Numbered from the stretch's first letter, positions 52,373-61,183 are shown. The stretch is 64,000 nucleotides of DNA from Pedobacter planticolens (GCF_014172375.1 NZ_WNXD01000002.1:682001-746000); one strand, 5' to 3'. Translations and numbers: made by a program. The notes: generated from the sequence alone by a model not told the origin.

Positions 52373-52945
52373 CTATTTTTTGAAATGTATTGGCAAAGCT
52401 ACTTGAGTAAAATCCCAAGCCATTACTAAATTTGCACCATCAGCTAATTCTGTAAATGTCATAGAGAAAGCTTCAATAGGTTTTTCTAGTTTAGTTATTG
52501 GAACTTCAACTCTAACCAAATCTTTGGTTTCATCGTAATTAAGGCCCCATCTACAAGTTTGCTTATTTACAATAATTGTCCATTTATCTTTACTCGGAAT
52601 AGCATATAAACTATAGGTACCCGCTTTAATTTTTTTATCACCAATGGTTACTTTTCTATCAAAGTAAATCTCGGTGCTTTCATTTGCGCCTAAACGCCAC
52701 ACTTTATCAAATTGTTCTAAAACACCAAAAATTTCTCTTCCTTTTCTTTGCGGGCGAGAATACAAAACCTTGATAATAGGCATTGACTTATCTTCCTTTT
52801 TAACTTTTGAGGCATTAAGCGGATAATAAAGAACGTCCAATGGACTAGCATCCAAACCTGGGAATTTAATAACAGTCGGTGCATTTTGTGCGTTTACTGC
52901 AAGACTAAATAATGCCAAAACAAGGCATATGCTTAATTTCTTCAT
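52373..52945 (-). CDS. Exported DUF2911 protein
   Basis: A 190-residue protein with signal peptide 1-19 (VNA before QN) and a DUF2911 domain: LYSRPQRKGREIFGVLEQFDKVWRLGANESTEIYFDRKVTIGDKKIKAGTYSLYAIP and WTIIVNKQTCRWG. It is common in Bacteroidota; function unknown. No catalytic residues obvious. Last gene before the terminator; the small membrane protein gene lies upstream on the same strand, 33 bases apart, so a two-gene operon is possible. Confidence 0.92.
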   Translation of the reverse strand: MKKLSICLVLALFSLAVNAQNAPTVIKFPGLDASPLDVLYYPLNASKVKKEDKSMPIIKVLYSRPQRKGREIFGVLEQFDKVWRLGANESTEIYFDRKVTIGDKKIKAGTYSLYAIPSKDKWTIIVNKQTCRWGLNYDETKDLVRVEVPITKLEKPIEAFSMTFTELADGANLVMAWDFTQVALPIHFKK

Positions 52946-52978
52946 AGTAAATAAAGATTAAAAAGGGATATAAAAAGT

Positions 52979-53161
52979 CTAGTATTCGCGACCTTTTACA
53001 ATTTTATTTAAAAATACTCCAGCGAAGATTAGACCTAAAATTCCACCTAAAAGAACTAAACCAACGTTAGTGCTTACCGATAAAATGGCACCCATACCAG
53101 TTAAAAGACCTAATACGTACCAAACCCACTCAAAACTATTTTTGTTTTCTTCTGTACTCAT
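52979..53161 (-). CDS. Small membrane protein, two helices
   Basis: A 60-residue protein from ATG 53161 (MSTEENKNSFEWVWYVLGLLTGMGAI): hydrophilic start, two hydrophobic segments (about 11-27, 30-50) and a basic tail KIVKGREY. The frame extends to 53182 but that start would overlap the -7 element. No function known. Upstream of the DUF2911 gene on the same strand. Confidence 0.75.
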   Translation of the reverse strand: MSTEENKNSFEWVWYVLGLLTGMGAILSVSTNVGLVLLGGILGLIFAGVFLNKIVKGREY

Positions 53162-53179
53162 TTTTGTTATAATTTGTGC

Positions 53180-53187
53180 CAAAGGTA
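53180..53187 (-). promoter_or_regulatory. -7 promoter element TACCTTTG
   Basis: TAnnTTTG match on the minus strand, 18 bases before ATG 53161, supporting that start over the one at 53182. Confidence 0.55.
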
Positions 53188-53357
53188 AATATTTATTTTA
53201 AAAAACTTTATGCATTTAATCAATAGAATTCCTCGAGGCGCTGCCTTGGGTTTACATTTCTGCCACAGATTAACAGATTTTTTATTGCCTACTTAACAAA
53301 AGTCTTTAAAAAGCTTGCATAAATCTTAAATCTGATAATCTTCGGCTATTTTGTTAG

Positions 53358-53398
53358 GCTGATGCTTAGAGATTCTTCGCTGCGCTCTGAATGACAAG
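53358..53398. repeat. Repeat fragment
   Basis: The segment around AGAGATTCTTCGCTGCGCTC followed by TGAATGACAAG resembles a dispersed Bacteroidota repeat end (GATTCTTCGCTGCGCTCAGAATGAC type). Single short copy in the gap. Confidence 0.45.
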
Positions 53399-53428
53399 TT
53401 AATTTTGTGAATACTAATTCGAGGTTAT

Positions 53429-55951
53429 TCATTGCTCTGTTTTTAATAATTCATTGATTTTCACCAGCTCATAGCCAGAAGTTTTAAGGTATTTGATTAG
53501 TTCTGGTAATCGATTATAAAATTTATCCGTTCTACGTGGATCTGTTCCTATATGTAGTAGAAGTATAAAACCATTTAATCCATCGGCTTTGCTTTTATCA
53601 TAATCTAGTATCGATTTATAGATTTCTTCAGTGCTTCGATACGATTTCCCCATTTCTGGGTACGTGTAATCAGCGTTTGAACGAGTGCCCGAAGTAAAAT
53701 TGATTAATTGTTTATCCATCTGACTTGTCCAGTCTGCAATTTGCTGGTTATACCATTCGTATGGTGGCAAAAAATATTTCGCATCATCCATTTTAATTCC
53801 AACCTTTTCCATTGCTCCGTAGTTCCACATTAAATCTGTTTTAAATTGAAGTTCTGTTACCAACAAACTATCTCTTTTAATCCAATCGTTATATAAAAGG
53901 TGTGCATTAGAATGTGGACCTAAATAATTCCCATTGGTTTTTAAAGTTTCAATTAACTTTCTGTTTTTGAGTTTGCTATAAAATCTCCCTGTTAAAAAGA
54001 AAGACGCCTTTACATTTTCATCAACCAATGTTTTGTTAATGTTATTTCCACCATCGGCAAATTCATCTCCCGTAAAAACTAAAGCAACTTTCTTTTCGGT
54101 GGCTTTACCTCTAATAATTGCACCTTGCAAACTCTGAAATTCTTTCGGAATAGTTTTCGTCCTGCTATCATAAGCAGCTAATAAATAAATAAGCGAAGCC
54201 GTTCCATCCATAGTTGGTTCGTTTGTACTGTAATCTCCATAATCATCATGGTAAACAGCTAAATCGCTTTGAAAATCAGCATAAGCATCGGGTTTTGTTA
54301 ATTGAATACCAATTAAATTTTTATAAATACTCGTATAAACTGGGCCATCAACCAAACCACCATCTATTGGATAATTTTTTAAATGTGTAAACGCCGAATG
54401 CGGATCAGTTGGTGTGTCTCCCCAATTTGGTAAACCGTAAACCATGCTAGTTCCCCATGGATTACAACCCAAAAGCCAATCGAAGTTTGCTTGTTCTAAT
54501 TCATTAAAACTTTCATCGCCACTTAATTGCTTATACCACATACATTGTTGTGCAAAAGCAACCGTTAAATTATTGCTACACCAAATAAATGGAACACCGC
54601 GATAAAAAGCATTCTTCTGTGCTCTTTCCCAAACCTGTTCAATGCCTTGTTTATAATAACTAGCTAGCTTTTGTTTATGTGGCTGAGAGTTCTTTGCCAA
54701 TTCATAATGCCCAATATTTACAAACGGATAATATTGGTAATGATTTGCCGTATCTTTAGTTAACCAAGGAGTGATAGTTTCTTGTTTGGCGTAGTCAAAT
54801 GCAATTCCGCTATTCTTTTTCCAAGTCTTTTCGGCTATTAACGGCATCGATGCATACGCCAATTCCATATCATCAACCCAATTATCTTCTGCATATATAT
54901 AAGGAGATTTTACAGAAACAGTTTGCGTTACTCCTTTTTTAATATTCGCATACGCCAAGGCACTGATTGCTTTCTGCTTTAATTGTTGTGCATAGTTTTC
55001 ATCCGCCGATGCGAAAATTTTAGACCCTAAAGCAAAGGCGCTGGTAAATTTGGCAGCCGTAGAACTTGTGCCTTTGGTATTGTTCATAAACTTGCCGCGT
55101 TGTTGTGGTTCGCCATCTATATAATATAATGGTCGCTCAAAACCTTTTCCATACTGACTATCCTCTTTTGGAATTCGCATGGAGATATGATCCCGATCAT
55201 CTGCCAGTTGATTAAACATGATGTTATCCTTTGGATGCATTTTCACCAACCAATCCAATCCCCATTTTGCTTCGTCTAACACATCTGCCATTCCGTTTTT
55301 ACCATCTAAACCATTTGCTTGTTTGGTATCGGCAAATGCCTGAGGAAAATCTCGATATGCCATTAACAAATGATAGGTGGCATTGGCAGAAGTTGTAGAA
55401 TATTGCAGATAATCGCTTGCATCATGCCATCCGCCAGATGCGTCGAAATGTGTGCTATCTTTAATTCCGGCTTTGGCACCGTACAACACAAAACCATCGT
55501 GAGTATGACAACTATCTCTTAAATACGGGTTAAATCCACTTCGTTGTTGGCGCATGTAACGCAACGCGAAGTCTGCCGTGTGGCGATACACTTCATCGTT
55601 AATGATAATTTCTGGAGATTTGATTTCCGCAATGCGGATGAAATACTTTCCTGATATTTTAAAGTCTGAGAAGTTTAATCGGGCAGTTGCCGTAAACGGA
55701 CCATAAGCGCCAAATGATTTAATATTGGTGGACGTATAAACTACTTTTCCGCTTTGTTGGTCAATGAGTTCAAATTTATCTGGAACTTGATTTGTTTTGC
55801 TTGCCCAAATGGCAACTTTAGTAGCTTTAGGTTGATAACCCAATAAGTTAATTCTTATCCAACTGTTGTTTGCATCTATTTCTGGTTTTGAAATAAAGGA
55901 GGTTAAGGTAAGGACTAGTAAAAGGGCTTTGAATAGGGATAATTTTTTCAT
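53429..55951 (-). CDS. GH9 glycoside hydrolase fused to NodB-type polysaccharide deacetylase
   Basis: An 840-residue exported enzyme (signal peptide about 1-22). An N-terminal Ig-like domain (about 30-115, INLLGYQPKATKVAIWAS) precedes the GH9 catalytic (alpha/alpha)6 domain (about 120-600). GGWHDASDY (173-181) supplies the catalytic Asp pair and YSTNEPT (about 574-580; Glu578) the general acid. C-terminal NodB/CE4 domain (about 620-835): TGDE at 627-630 instead of TFDD, HSNAH at 680-684, LPPYEW at 728-733 in place of RxPY, and LLLHIG at 798-802. Both domains probably act on one polysaccharide such as an acetylated glucan or chitin derivative. Confidence 0.9.
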   Translation of the reverse strand: MKKLSLFKALLLVLTLTSFISKPEIDANNSWIRINLLGYQPKATKVAIWASKTNQVPDKFELIDQQSGKVVYTSTNIKSFGAYGPFTATARLNFSDFKISGKYFIRIAEIKSPEIIINDEVYRHTADFALRYMRQQRSGFNPYLRDSCHTHDGFVLYGAKAGIKDSTHFDASGGWHDASDYLQYSTTSANATYHLLMAYRDFPQAFADTKQANGLDGKNGMADVLDEAKWGLDWLVKMHPKDNIMFNQLADDRDHISMRIPKEDSQYGKGFERPLYYIDGEPQQRGKFMNNTKGTSSTAAKFTSAFALGSKIFASADENYAQQLKQKAISALAYANIKKGVTQTVSVKSPYIYAEDNWVDDMELAYASMPLIAEKTWKKNSGIAFDYAKQETITPWLTKDTANHYQYYPFVNIGHYELAKNSQPHKQKLASYYKQGIEQVWERAQKNAFYRGVPFIWCSNNLTVAFAQQCMWYKQLSGDESFNELEQANFDWLLGCNPWGTSMVYGLPNWGDTPTDPHSAFTHLKNYPIDGGLVDGPVYTSIYKNLIGIQLTKPDAYADFQSDLAVYHDDYGDYSTNEPTMDGTASLIYLLAAYDSRTKTIPKEFQSLQGAIIRGKATEKKVALVFTGDEFADGGNNINKTLVDENVKASFFLTGRFYSKLKNRKLIETLKTNGNYLGPHSNAHLLYNDWIKRDSLLVTELQFKTDLMWNYGAMEKVGIKMDDAKYFLPPYEWYNQQIADWTSQMDKQLINFTSGTRSNADYTYPEMGKSYRSTEEIYKSILDYDKSKADGLNGFILLLHIGTDPRRTDKFYNRLPELIKYLKTSGYELVKINELLKTEQ

Positions 55952-56283
55952 AGGCTAGTATTTTTTACGGTTGAATTAAGCAAGTATTAAGTACACGGGA
56001 ATGACGAGTAAGCTAACACAAAACCAAATTACAATAATTAATTAAGCGGCTAAAAAGTCTAGCATACCTTTTACAATAGCTTCAACAACAGAGTTGTTCA
56101 TTCCTAGGTAGACCTTCATACTTGACTGGAAATGACAGTGTAAGTTAGAAAGTTTGCAAACCCTTACCCCCCCAAAAAGACTACAAAATCACTTCTCTGT
56201 AATACATATCTTCATTTTTATTAAAAACAAAATGTATGTCAACAATTTATGAAACAGATCATTAAGTCCCTTATCACAAGCTA
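55952..56283. other. Gene-free gap with repeat remnants
   Basis: Contains the half copy of the REP-like element (55993-56010) and TCATACTTGACTGGAAATGAC (about 56118-56138), which looks like a decayed arm of the same family. On the minus strand a 25-codon frame (MKVYLGMNNSVVEAIVKG..., 56045-56122) exists but lacks support. A TTACCCCCCC run is at about 56163. Confidence 0.5.
55993..56010. repeat. Half copy of the MITE/REP-like element
   Basis: ACACGGGAATGACGAGTA equals the right end of copy A (14 bases of terminal repeat plus AC). The left half is missing. Confidence 0.65.
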
Positions 56284-57609
56284 ATGATAAAAGAATATTT
56301 AAAACCTTATTCTTTTATGTTAAGCATTGCTTGTCTGTGCATAATACTAGCTATATCTGCAGTAATGTTAAACCGAGCATTTTTTGTTGGTGCATTATCG
56401 GGAGTTATTTTTTTGGTATTTGTTTTTAAAAAAATTGCGTTAAGCAAAAAAACTGTTGGCCTCTCATTTCTTTTTGTAGTGATTGCAATCTCTATTGCTA
56501 CTATTTTTCTAAAAAGCGATTCTAGTCTAGGTAGGATATTCATCTATAAAATTTCGTGGAGCATGTTCTTAGATCAGCCCATTACAGGTATTGGCTGGGG
56601 CAATTTCCAAAGAGATTATGGGTTATATCAAGCAGCATATTTTAGTGCCGGAAACTTCACACAAAAGGAATTTCTTTTGGCTGATAATACCTTTTACGCC
56701 TTTAATGATTATTGGGAATTCATTGTAGAGACGGGGGTCATTGGAGCAGTTTGTTTATTTACTTCTCTCTATTTTTTAGTTAGCCTAGTTTACCGTCGTC
56801 TCAATACCAACCTAAAGGATGATATTCTAAAACTTCTTTTAGCTCTTTTTTTGGTTATTGGCATTGCGGCTTTGTTTACTCATGTAGTTGAACATCGTCC
56901 TTTTAAAATAGTACTGGCGTTCATCTTAGCTTATTTAGCCTTACCAAGCGTGTTTAATGTTAAAACAAAAAATTTACAAAATGCTACGATAGTAACCATT
57001 ACAGCAACCTTCGCCCTCTTCCAATATTACTTTGAGCTAAAAAATATCGGTAATTACAGAAAATTGGAGCATGCAAAAACATTGTCTGCAACAGGGTATA
57101 TTCTCGAAAGCCAAAAAATATATACAGAACTCTACCCACAACTAAAAGGTGATATCGAATTTCTGAAGAACTACAACGCGGTGCTTGTAGGGCATCACAA
57201 TGCTAGTAAAAAGATATTTCTGTTAAAGGAAATTCTTAAGCACTATACCAGCCACATATCCTTTCTGGAAATGGCAACTATTTATGAAGAACTTGACATG
57301 AACAAGGAAGCAGAAATAGCATTGCTACAATCCGTTTATATGGTACCCAACAGGTTTGTGCCGAAAGAAGCACTCTATAGATTTTATAGCAAGAACAAAC
57401 AATACGAGCAAGCCAAGTTTTGGCGCAAGATAATACTCACAATGCCAGTCAAAATTCCTTCGGAAAGGGTTGAGGCTATTAAACAAACCGTAAAAAATCT
57501 AAACAATGATGAAAAACAAAAACCCCTACATTGCCATAGTGGCCTTGTGTATGCTCATTATCTTAGTCTATTCCTGCCGAAAGGACTTTTTGTCTGGAGA
57601 AGATGTTGA
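56284..57609 (+). CDS. O-antigen-ligase-like membrane protein, N-terminally short, with helical-repeat tail
   Basis: A 441-residue protein that starts in the middle of the O-antigen ligase (Wzy_C) fold: the first helices are followed by MLNRAFFVGALSG, the counterpart of SRAAxxG near the centre of full-length ligases, then MFLDQPITGIGWGNFQ and a tail of TPR-like helices (about 265-415). Full-length relatives have about 200 more N-terminal residues, and no earlier start is in frame (an in-frame stop lies upstream). The last 35 residues (PLHCHSGLVYAHYL...) run into the next gene in another frame. Probably truncated; could be a decayed gene. Its next neighbour is a lipoprotein that might be its glycosylation client. 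Confidence 0.65.
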   Translation: MIKEYLKPYSFMLSIACLCIILAISAVMLNRAFFVGALSGVIFLVFVFKKIALSKKTVGLSFLFVVIAISIATIFLKSDSSLGRIFIYKISWSMFLDQPITGIGWGNFQRDYGLYQAAYFSAGNFTQKEFLLADNTFYAFNDYWEFIVETGVIGAVCLFTSLYFLVSLVYRRLNTNLKDDILKLLLALFLVIGIAALFTHVVEHRPFKIVLAFILAYLALPSVFNVKTKNLQNATIVTITATFALFQYYFELKNIGNYRKLEHAKTLSATGYILESQKIYTELYPQLKGDIEFLKNYNAVLVGHHNASKKIFLLKEILKHYTSHISFLEMATIYEELDMNKEAEIALLQSVYMVPNRFVPKEALYRFYSKNKQYEQAKFWRKIILTMPVKIPSERVEAIKQTVKNLNNDEKQKPLHCHSGLVYAHYLSLFLPKGLFVWRRC

Positions 57610-59005
57610 CCCAAAAGTTGAGTGGGCAAAAAACTATTTTAAGGAATCCTTACTGCCTAATGAAGGAAATTTAGTAGACCCTCGACAGTACATAACAGAT
57701 GCACTACAAGCGAGCCTAATGTCGCAAAAGAAGGGAAATATGAAGATCCCAATATGGCAGAAAGCAATGGAGGGTAAGACCAGACTTTACGATTTTGTTG
57801 AGGTGCCGTTAAAATACACGAGCAAGGTCACACCCATGTTGTACAGTCATGAAGAAGGCAAAAACACAGTTAAAACGGCAAACAAGGACGTGCTGAAGGC
57901 TAGCCTTGACAGATTGATCATCTATAAAAACAAGGATGGAAAGGTCAATCAACGCATTATCAGCTTTATTCCTACCGAGCAGTATCTCGCACGACATAAC
58001 GGCGATATCAGCCATAACAGAAGCAACAAGCTTGACAAGGACTTTGACGGAACGCTCATCTATAGGGAATGGAATGGAGCATTTCTGTTCGCACTGATAA
58101 TCAAAGACGGAAGGGCTATAAAAAAGCTCTCTCTTGAAAATAAGACCAAATTCAGAAAGACAGCTTTTAGTGGCGATGATTGCGAATATGTCGACATTTA
58201 TGAATGGTTTCAGTACTGCTATTATATTGGAGACAGCCCTGAGCCATATTATTGTGGCGAACCTTTCGCTGAATATGTCACTACAATAGAAGTATGCCCT
58301 CCTCCTGGGGGAGATGATCCATGCTTAGATCCTGCAAACTTTAATACCGCAGAGTGTGGAGGGGATGGAGGAGAAGGTTGTAGAGGTTGTGAAATTCCAG
58401 TAGAGCCAGTTCCTGTTGACACATTGAATAATCTTTTGGATTCTTGCTTAAAAGATGCTGTTCAGAAGGCGTTAGCCAGTGGAGTTAAAAATGATTTTAA
58501 AAATATAATGGACAATACTTTCTTAGAAGATGACAACTTAATTCTATCCATTAATGAAGGAAACCTTCTTGACGCTAATAATTTGCCTGATACATCGACC
58601 GCTGGCATTACTTCGAATATTAGTTTCTTTACGCAAAACCAGCAGGATTACAGAGCGATAAATATAACCCTAAATAAAAATGTATTAGGGGGCGCATCTC
58701 AGGAATTGGCAGTGGTAACTTTATATCATGAGATTCTGCATGCATATTTACTGACACTGGGGGGATTATATGGAAATAACAACGGTCCACAACATCAATA
58801 CATAGCATCAACTTTTGTTAGTAAGCTATCAAACTCTTTACAAGGAATTTTTCCTGCACTTTCAAATGGTGATGCTAACTCTCTAGCTTGGCTTGGCTTA
58901 CAGAATACACCGATGTGGGGGTTGAAAGGTAGTAATGCACAGGCCGATCTGATAAATATTTTAAATAAATATAAAAAAGGTACCTTAGGAACTAAATGCC
59001 ATTAA
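57506..59005 (+). CDS. Lipoprotein with C-terminal HExxH metallopeptidase-like domain
   Basis: A 499-residue lipoprotein (leader ALCMLIILVYSC, Cys24). The N-terminal region (about 25-260: DVDPKVEWAKNYFKESLLPNEG, WQKAMEGKTRLYDFVEVPL, YIPTEQY-like) is of unknown fold. A Cys/Gly/Pro-rich linker (about 270-305: PPPGGDDPC, GGDGGEGCRGCE) leads to the C-terminal domain with TLYHEILHAYLLTLGG (HExxHAY) and NNNGPQHQYIA, which could give a zinc site. Begins 104 bases inside the O-antigen-ligase-like gene. Toxin-tip or envelope peptidase are both open. Confidence 0.75.
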   Translation: MMKNKNPYIAIVALCMLIILVYSCRKDFLSGEDVDPKVEWAKNYFKESLLPNEGNLVDPRQYITDALQASLMSQKKGNMKIPIWQKAMEGKTRLYDFVEVPLKYTSKVTPMLYSHEEGKNTVKTANKDVLKASLDRLIIYKNKDGKVNQRIISFIPTEQYLARHNGDISHNRSNKLDKDFDGTLIYREWNGAFLFALIIKDGRAIKKLSLENKTKFRKTAFSGDDCEYVDIYEWFQYCYYIGDSPEPYYCGEPFAEYVTTIEVCPPPGGDDPCLDPANFNTAECGGDGGEGCRGCEIPVEPVPVDTLNNLLDSCLKDAVQKALASGVKNDFKNIMDNTFLEDDNLILSINEGNLLDANNLPDTSTAGITSNISFFTQNQQDYRAINITLNKNVLGGASQELAVVTLYHEILHAYLLTLGGLYGNNNGPQHQYIASTFVSKLSNSLQGIFPALSNGDANSLAWLGLQNTPMWGLKGSNAQADLINILNKYKKGTLGTKCH

Positions 59006-59015
59006 ATTGAAAAAT

Positions 59016-59516
59016 ATGAAAATAAAATTAATCTTATTGGTAACCCTTACTATTTTTTCAACTACGGTGTGCCATGCGCAAAATGACAAAATGTACAATG
59101 CTCTTCATAAAGCAATCAAGCTTAACGACAAAGCTTTCTATTCAGATGAGTTTTATGAAAAAGCCCATGCCTTTTCTATCAACATTGGTGTGAATAATAA
59201 AGGCATTGTCGACACAGTTATTATCTCTAAGAAAGATGACAAAGAACTTAATAAGTTGTTTGACTTTAAGACCATCATCAATAAAATTCAAATGGATAAA
59301 TTAAATTTTATTGGTTATAAAAATGAACTCCTTGCATTAGTAGTTATGGTATTTAGAGGAGATGACTACTTCCTTAAGATAAATAATGGAGATCAGTTAA
59401 TCTCAGAGTGGCTTGCTATTTCAAGCACTACTAGCAAAAACGAAAAAATGAAGCGGAAGCAAATATTTTTGAGTCCTATAGTAATAGAAAGCCGAGGAAA
59501 ACCAATAAAAAATTAA
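59016..59516 (+). CDS. Small exported protein following the HExxH lipoprotein
   Basis: From ATG 59016 a 166-residue protein with signal peptide 1-22 (TVCHA before QND). The mature part is mixed charged, VNNKGIVDTVIISKKDDKELNKLFDF and an aromatic YKNELLALVVMVFRGDDYFLKI strand pair recalling a TonB-like or NTF2-like small domain. No known family recognised. It lies 10 bases after the lipoprotein stop, so it is co-transcribed; it may be a partner or immunity protein. The in-frame TTG at 59007 is rejected. Confidence 0.7.
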   Translation: MKIKLILLVTLTIFSTTVCHAQNDKMYNALHKAIKLNDKAFYSDEFYEKAHAFSINIGVNNKGIVDTVIISKKDDKELNKLFDFKTIINKIQMDKLNFIGYKNELLALVVMVFRGDDYFLKINNGDQLISEWLAISSTTSKNEKMKRKQIFLSPIVIESRGKPIKN

Positions 59517-59545
59517 CATTTATAGTAAAGCCACCCTATTCACTT

Positions 59546-59580
59546 GTAAACCCATTCAATCGAGTGGGTTTACTTTTATT
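59546..59580 (+). terminator. Terminator after the small exported protein gene
   Basis: GTAAACCCA (59546-59554) pairs with TGGGTTTAC (59565-59573), then TTTTATTTT. Ends the operon that starts at 56284. Confidence 0.75.
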
Positions 59581-59600
59581 TTACAATAGATAATTAAAAT

Positions 59601-59717
59601 ATGGACTTTTTTTTACCTGATATAGGCATTGTGTTATGGCAAATAATGAATGTCATTTTATTAATTACCGCTGTTTATCTAATCGGCAAGTATTTGTTGA
59701 GGAAGGCAAAAAGGTAA
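59601..59717 (+). CDS. Putative 38-residue single-helix membrane peptide
   Basis: ATG 59601 to TAA 59717. The peptide begins MDFFLPDIGIVLWQIMN, continues as one hydrophobic helix (VILLITAVYLIGKYLL) and ends RKAKR, so positive-inside topology puts the C-terminus in the cytoplasm. A real small membrane protein is plausible; nothing else supports it. It sits 6 bases before the next lipoprotein gene. Confidence 0.45.
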   Translation: MDFFLPDIGIVLWQIMNVILLITAVYLIGKYLLRKAKR

Positions 59718-59723
59718 AGATAG

Positions 59724-60497
59724 ATGATGATAATCAATAGAATTCTTGTTTTACTACTTTTTTTAGCCGGTTGCACACAAAAACAAAAACATTCAAACGA
59801 TGCTGTTTCGATGATAACTTATTCTTCGTATGGCTTCACATTTGAATCAGGGAAAATTTTCGAAGTAAAAAATAGCATTGATATTGCTTATTATAAAGAT
59901 TATATAGTGTATAAAACTACAGTTATATCTAGCAATGCAGGAGGCACTTCTCTAAATACTGATGTGTATCTTAATGACACAACTGGAATTAAATCATATC
60001 AGTATTATTTTTTTAAAAAAGGAGAAAAAAGTGGTTTAGTCCTTACTGATGAAAATAAATGGAAGGTTTTTAAACAGGATACGTTTTTGAAATTAGAAGG
60101 CTTAAATTTTAACGATTATGATTTCTTTAAACTTGATTTAGGAAAGCCAGATAAAACAGAAATAAACCCTAAAACAAAAGAAATAGAAATAGAGAAATTT
60201 GAAAATAAACTAAAGGGAGAAAATGAACCTGATTCTCTTTATCGCTATTATAGCAAAGATCTTTCTACCATTGATTTCTCTTTTAATCCTGAATTTGATG
60301 CACGAGCGCACAGTAAGCTATATAAAATTGGCGTAATTCATTATTCAACTCCAAAAAGCGCCAGTAAATCTCCTGATAGGAAAAGAAGAGAATCATTTTG
60401 GAAGATTGAAAAATCAAATTCAAATGAATCTGATGCTTTCTTAAAGTTATTCAACAGATTTATTGCAGAGAAAGAGAGAGTTAATAAAACTAAGTAA
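59724..60497 (+). CDS. Lipoprotein of unknown function
   Basis: A 257-residue protein with lipobox LFLAGC (Cys17). Mature part is Lys, Asp and aromatic rich (YYKDYIVYKTTVISS, YYFFKKGEKSGLVLTDENKWKVF), ending in a basic region (SPDRKRRESFWKIEK). No recognised domain. Two in-frame ATGs (59724, 59727); either gives the same lipobox. It may belong with the genes before it, but the terminator at 59546 separates them. Confidence 0.7.
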   Translation: MMIINRILVLLLFLAGCTQKQKHSNDAVSMITYSSYGFTFESGKIFEVKNSIDIAYYKDYIVYKTTVISSNAGGTSLNTDVYLNDTTGIKSYQYYFFKKGEKSGLVLTDENKWKVFKQDTFLKLEGLNFNDYDFFKLDLGKPDKTEINPKTKEIEIEKFENKLKGENEPDSLYRYYSKDLSTIDFSFNPEFDARAHSKLYKIGVIHYSTPKSASKSPDRKRRESFWKIEKSNSNESDAFLKLFNRFIAEKERVNKTK

Positions 60498-60524
60498 AGA
60501 ATAAACATAAACTCTTTCAATCGA

Positions 60525-60555
60525 AAAAGGCCACTCATTATATGAGTGGCCTTTT
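60525..60555. terminator. Bidirectional terminator
   Basis: Perfect 14-bp stem (60525-60538 with 60542-60555) around TAT, with A and T runs, between convergent genes. Confidence 0.9.
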
Positions 60556-60574
60556 ACATTAATCAATCCGCTCC

Positions 60575-61183
60575 CTACAACACAAAGCTTCTAACTTCGT
60601 CGCTATAAATCCGAGTTGTAGCGCTACCTATTCCTGCTACTCTAAACTCATATTGCGATCCACTTTGTAAATTAGTTAAGGATAAAGAGCTTTTACTTTG
60701 CACACTTATAATCCATGCTTCATCGCCTAATACACGATACTCAAACAGGTAGCTATTTGCTCCACGTATTGCACTTAACTTTAAGTTAATAGTGCCTTTT
60801 TCTTTAGGCTGTACAGTAAAGCCATCTGGCTTGGGCAAAACACCTACCGGAGTAACTGTTTTTGCTAAACTAAATCCTGAGCTTAGTAAAACAACTTCGT
60901 CGCTTTTGCCATAGGCCTCAACATATAGTGCGAGTTTATTTAACAACCCTTCTAATTGTAAGCGGGCTTTGTCTTTTATTGCAATTTGAGATTTCCCTCC
61001 GCCTTCGGCGTTACTTAAGGCTTCAATATAAGCAGTAGTTGCTGCTGTAATATCTGCTAATGGCGGAAGAGGCATGTCAAAATTCGGATTGCCTGTCATG
61101 CTATCCACAATAAATTTTGCCTTAACATCTAGTTCTGTGTTACGGTAACGGTCAAAGCCCGTTATAATTCTTGGTTTATTCAT
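60575..61183 (-). CDS. Fibronectin-type-III domain protein
   Basis: A 202-residue protein without signal peptide. The N-terminal helical part (about 1-105: VKAKFIVDSMTGNPNFDMPLPPLADITAATTAYIEALSNAEGGG) precedes one Fn3 domain (about 120-200, LSAIRGANSYLFEYRV, LTNLQSGSQYEFRVAGIGS). Similar two-part proteins occur in Bacteroidota, some linked to contractile or surface structures, but no such neighbours are here. Function unknown. Upstream lies the 42-bp tandem repeat. Confidence 0.75.
   Translation of the reverse strand: MNKPRIITGFDRYRNTELDVKAKFIVDSMTGNPNFDMPLPPLADITAATTAYIEALSNAEGGGKSQIAIKDKARLQLEGLLNKLALYVEAYGKSDEVVLLSSGFSLAKTVTPVGVLPKPDGFTVQPKEKGTINLKLSAIRGANSYLFEYRVLGDEAWIISVQSKSSLSLTNLQSGSQYEFRVAGIGSATTRIYSDEVRSFVL

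Noticed and set aside
56045..56122. 25-codon frame on the minus strand (MKVYLGMNNSVVEAIVKG...)
   Set aside because: Too short, no promoter or ribosome site, lies in a gap with repeat remnants; amphipathic look could be chance.
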